A stretch of DNA of 5,280 nt, from NCBI GenBank assembly GCA_913054485.1, contig CAJXHQ010000268.1, forward strand, positions 1-5,280, in the 5' to 3' direction. The notes under the pieces were generated by a model. The model was not told the DNA's origin. It saw nothing but the letters and a program-made list of their open reading frames with translations, and ran no database searches. Origin of the DNA: an uncultured Paracoccaceae bacterium. GTDB lineage: Bacteria > Pseudomonadota > Alphaproteobacteria > Rhodobacterales > Rhodobacteraceae. Below, one piece after another: positions 4,763 through 5,280 of this stretch (positions are counted from its first letter, which is position 1; the number at the start of each line of letters is the position of its first letter). Position numbers and translations under genes: made by a program.

Positions 4763-5280
4763 ATGGCACCCAACATCAAGATCGAACGGCATGACACCGA
4801 TATCCTGATCCTCGGCTCTGGCGGGGCGGGCATGTTTGCGGCCCTTCATGCGCAGCAGACAGCGCCTGCGGGGACAAAGATCACCATGGCCGTTAAAGGC
4901 CTGATCGGCAAATGCGGCTGCACGCGGATGGTGCAGGGCGGCTATAACGTGGCGCTTGGCGGCGGCGATTCCGTCGAACGCCACTTCATGGACACGGTGC
5001 AGGGCGGCAAATGGCTGCCGGATCAGGACATGGCCTGGAAGCTGTGCGAACAGGCCGTGGTGCGCATCCGCGAGCTGGAGAATGAGATCGGCTGCTTCTT
5101 TGACCGCAACCCCGACGGATCCGTGCACCAGAAGGCTTTTGCGGGCCAGACCGCCGACCGCACGGTCCACAAGGGCGACCTGACAGGGATCGAGATCATC
5201 AGCCGCCTGATGGAACAGGTGCTGTCCCGCCCGATCGAGAAACTGCAGGAACACCGCGCCATTGGGTTGATCCCCACCAA
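4763..5280 (+). CDS. Succinate dehydrogenase/fumarate reductase-type flavoprotein subunit, N-terminal part (cut by window edge)
   Basis: This is the catalytic FAD subunit of the complex II-like enzyme; 172 codons of a gene that in this family usually runs to about 550-650 codons. The Rossmann motif GSGGAG (18-23) in DILILGSGGAGMFAALHA binds the ADP half of FAD. Further SdhA/FrdA landmarks are QGGYNVALG (58-66), HFMDTVQGGKWLPDQD (74-89), FFDRNPDGSV (112-121), AFAG (125-128) and RTVHKGDLTG (133-142). The notable difference is CGCTRMVQGG (51-60): aligned on QGG, C53 takes the place of the histidine of the SHTVAAQGG motif that forms the covalent FAD bond in SdhA/FrdA. FAD is therefore probably non-covalent here, as in L-aspartate oxidase and soluble fumarate reductases. 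Three bases separate it from anchor 2, so it belongs to the same operon. The substrate may be succinate/fumarate or a related polycarboxylate; the distal catalytic residues lie outside the window. L-aspartate oxidase is less likely given the three electron-transfer partner genes. Confidence 0.9.
   Translation, partial: MAPNIKIERHDTDILILGSGGAGMFAALHAQQTAPAGTKITMAVKGLIGKCGCTRMVQGGYNVALGGGDSVERHFMDTVQGGKWLPDQDMAWKLCEQAVVRIRELENEIGCFFDRNPDGSVHQKAFAGQTADRTVHKGDLTGIEIISRLMEQVLSRPIEKLQEHRAIGLIPT

Noticed and set aside
4250..5254. Long open frame on the minus strand (334 codons)
   Set aside because: It lies antisense to both membrane anchors and the flavoprotein, all of which have clear family motifs. 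Its translation is rich in Arg, His, Gln and Ala without recognisable domains, typical of a GC-rich shadow frame.
4763..5280. Flavoprotein as L-aspartate oxidase (NadB), which also lacks the covalent FAD histidine
   Set aside because: It is co-transcribed with an iron-sulfur subunit and two haem-type anchors, which NadB does not use, and several blocks (DTVQGG, DGSV) follow the SdhA/FrdA pattern. The full sequence would settle it.

Overview
The window comes from a GC-rich bacterial chromosome. Gene content, codon use and organisation suggest an alphaproteobacterium, possibly Rhodobacterales/Roseobacter-like; that assignment is inference, since no rRNA or other marker is present. It holds seven genes in two operons that diverge from a 305-bp spacer (3051-3355).

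Left operon (minus strand, transcribed 3050 to 1): a complete tripartite tricarboxylate transporter of the TTT/TctCBA family. It consists of the periplasmic binding protein TctC (2076-3050), the small membrane protein TctB (1497-1988) and the large permease TctA (1500 to the left edge; 500 codons present, probably all but the last few). tctC and tctB are separated by 87 bp that contain a strong hairpin (2006-2044). tctB and tctA overlap by ATGA.

Right operon (plus strand, 3356 to the right edge): a membrane-bound complex II-like enzyme (succinate dehydrogenase/fumarate reductase superfamily) in the unusual order iron-sulfur protein, membrane anchor 1, membrane anchor 2, flavoprotein. The iron-sulfur protein carries all ligands for [2Fe-2S], [4Fe-4S] and [3Fe-4S] clusters with the same spacing as E. 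coli FrdB. The two anchors are clearly related to each other, and each has two histidines at equivalent places, which fits a two-haem arrangement. The flavoprotein is cut by the right edge (172 codons present). It has a cysteine where canonical SdhA/FrdA carry the histidine that binds FAD covalently.

Taken together, the locus looks like a dedicated uptake-plus-redox module. TctABC would import a di- or tricarboxylate, and the complex II-like enzyme would exchange electrons between that compound (or a product of it) and the quinone pool. The missing FAD-linking histidine, the non-standard gene order and the pairing with a carboxylate transporter argue that this is not the housekeeping succinate dehydrogenase. 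The true substrate cannot be read from the sequence. No mobile element, CRISPR array, tRNA or rRNA was seen.
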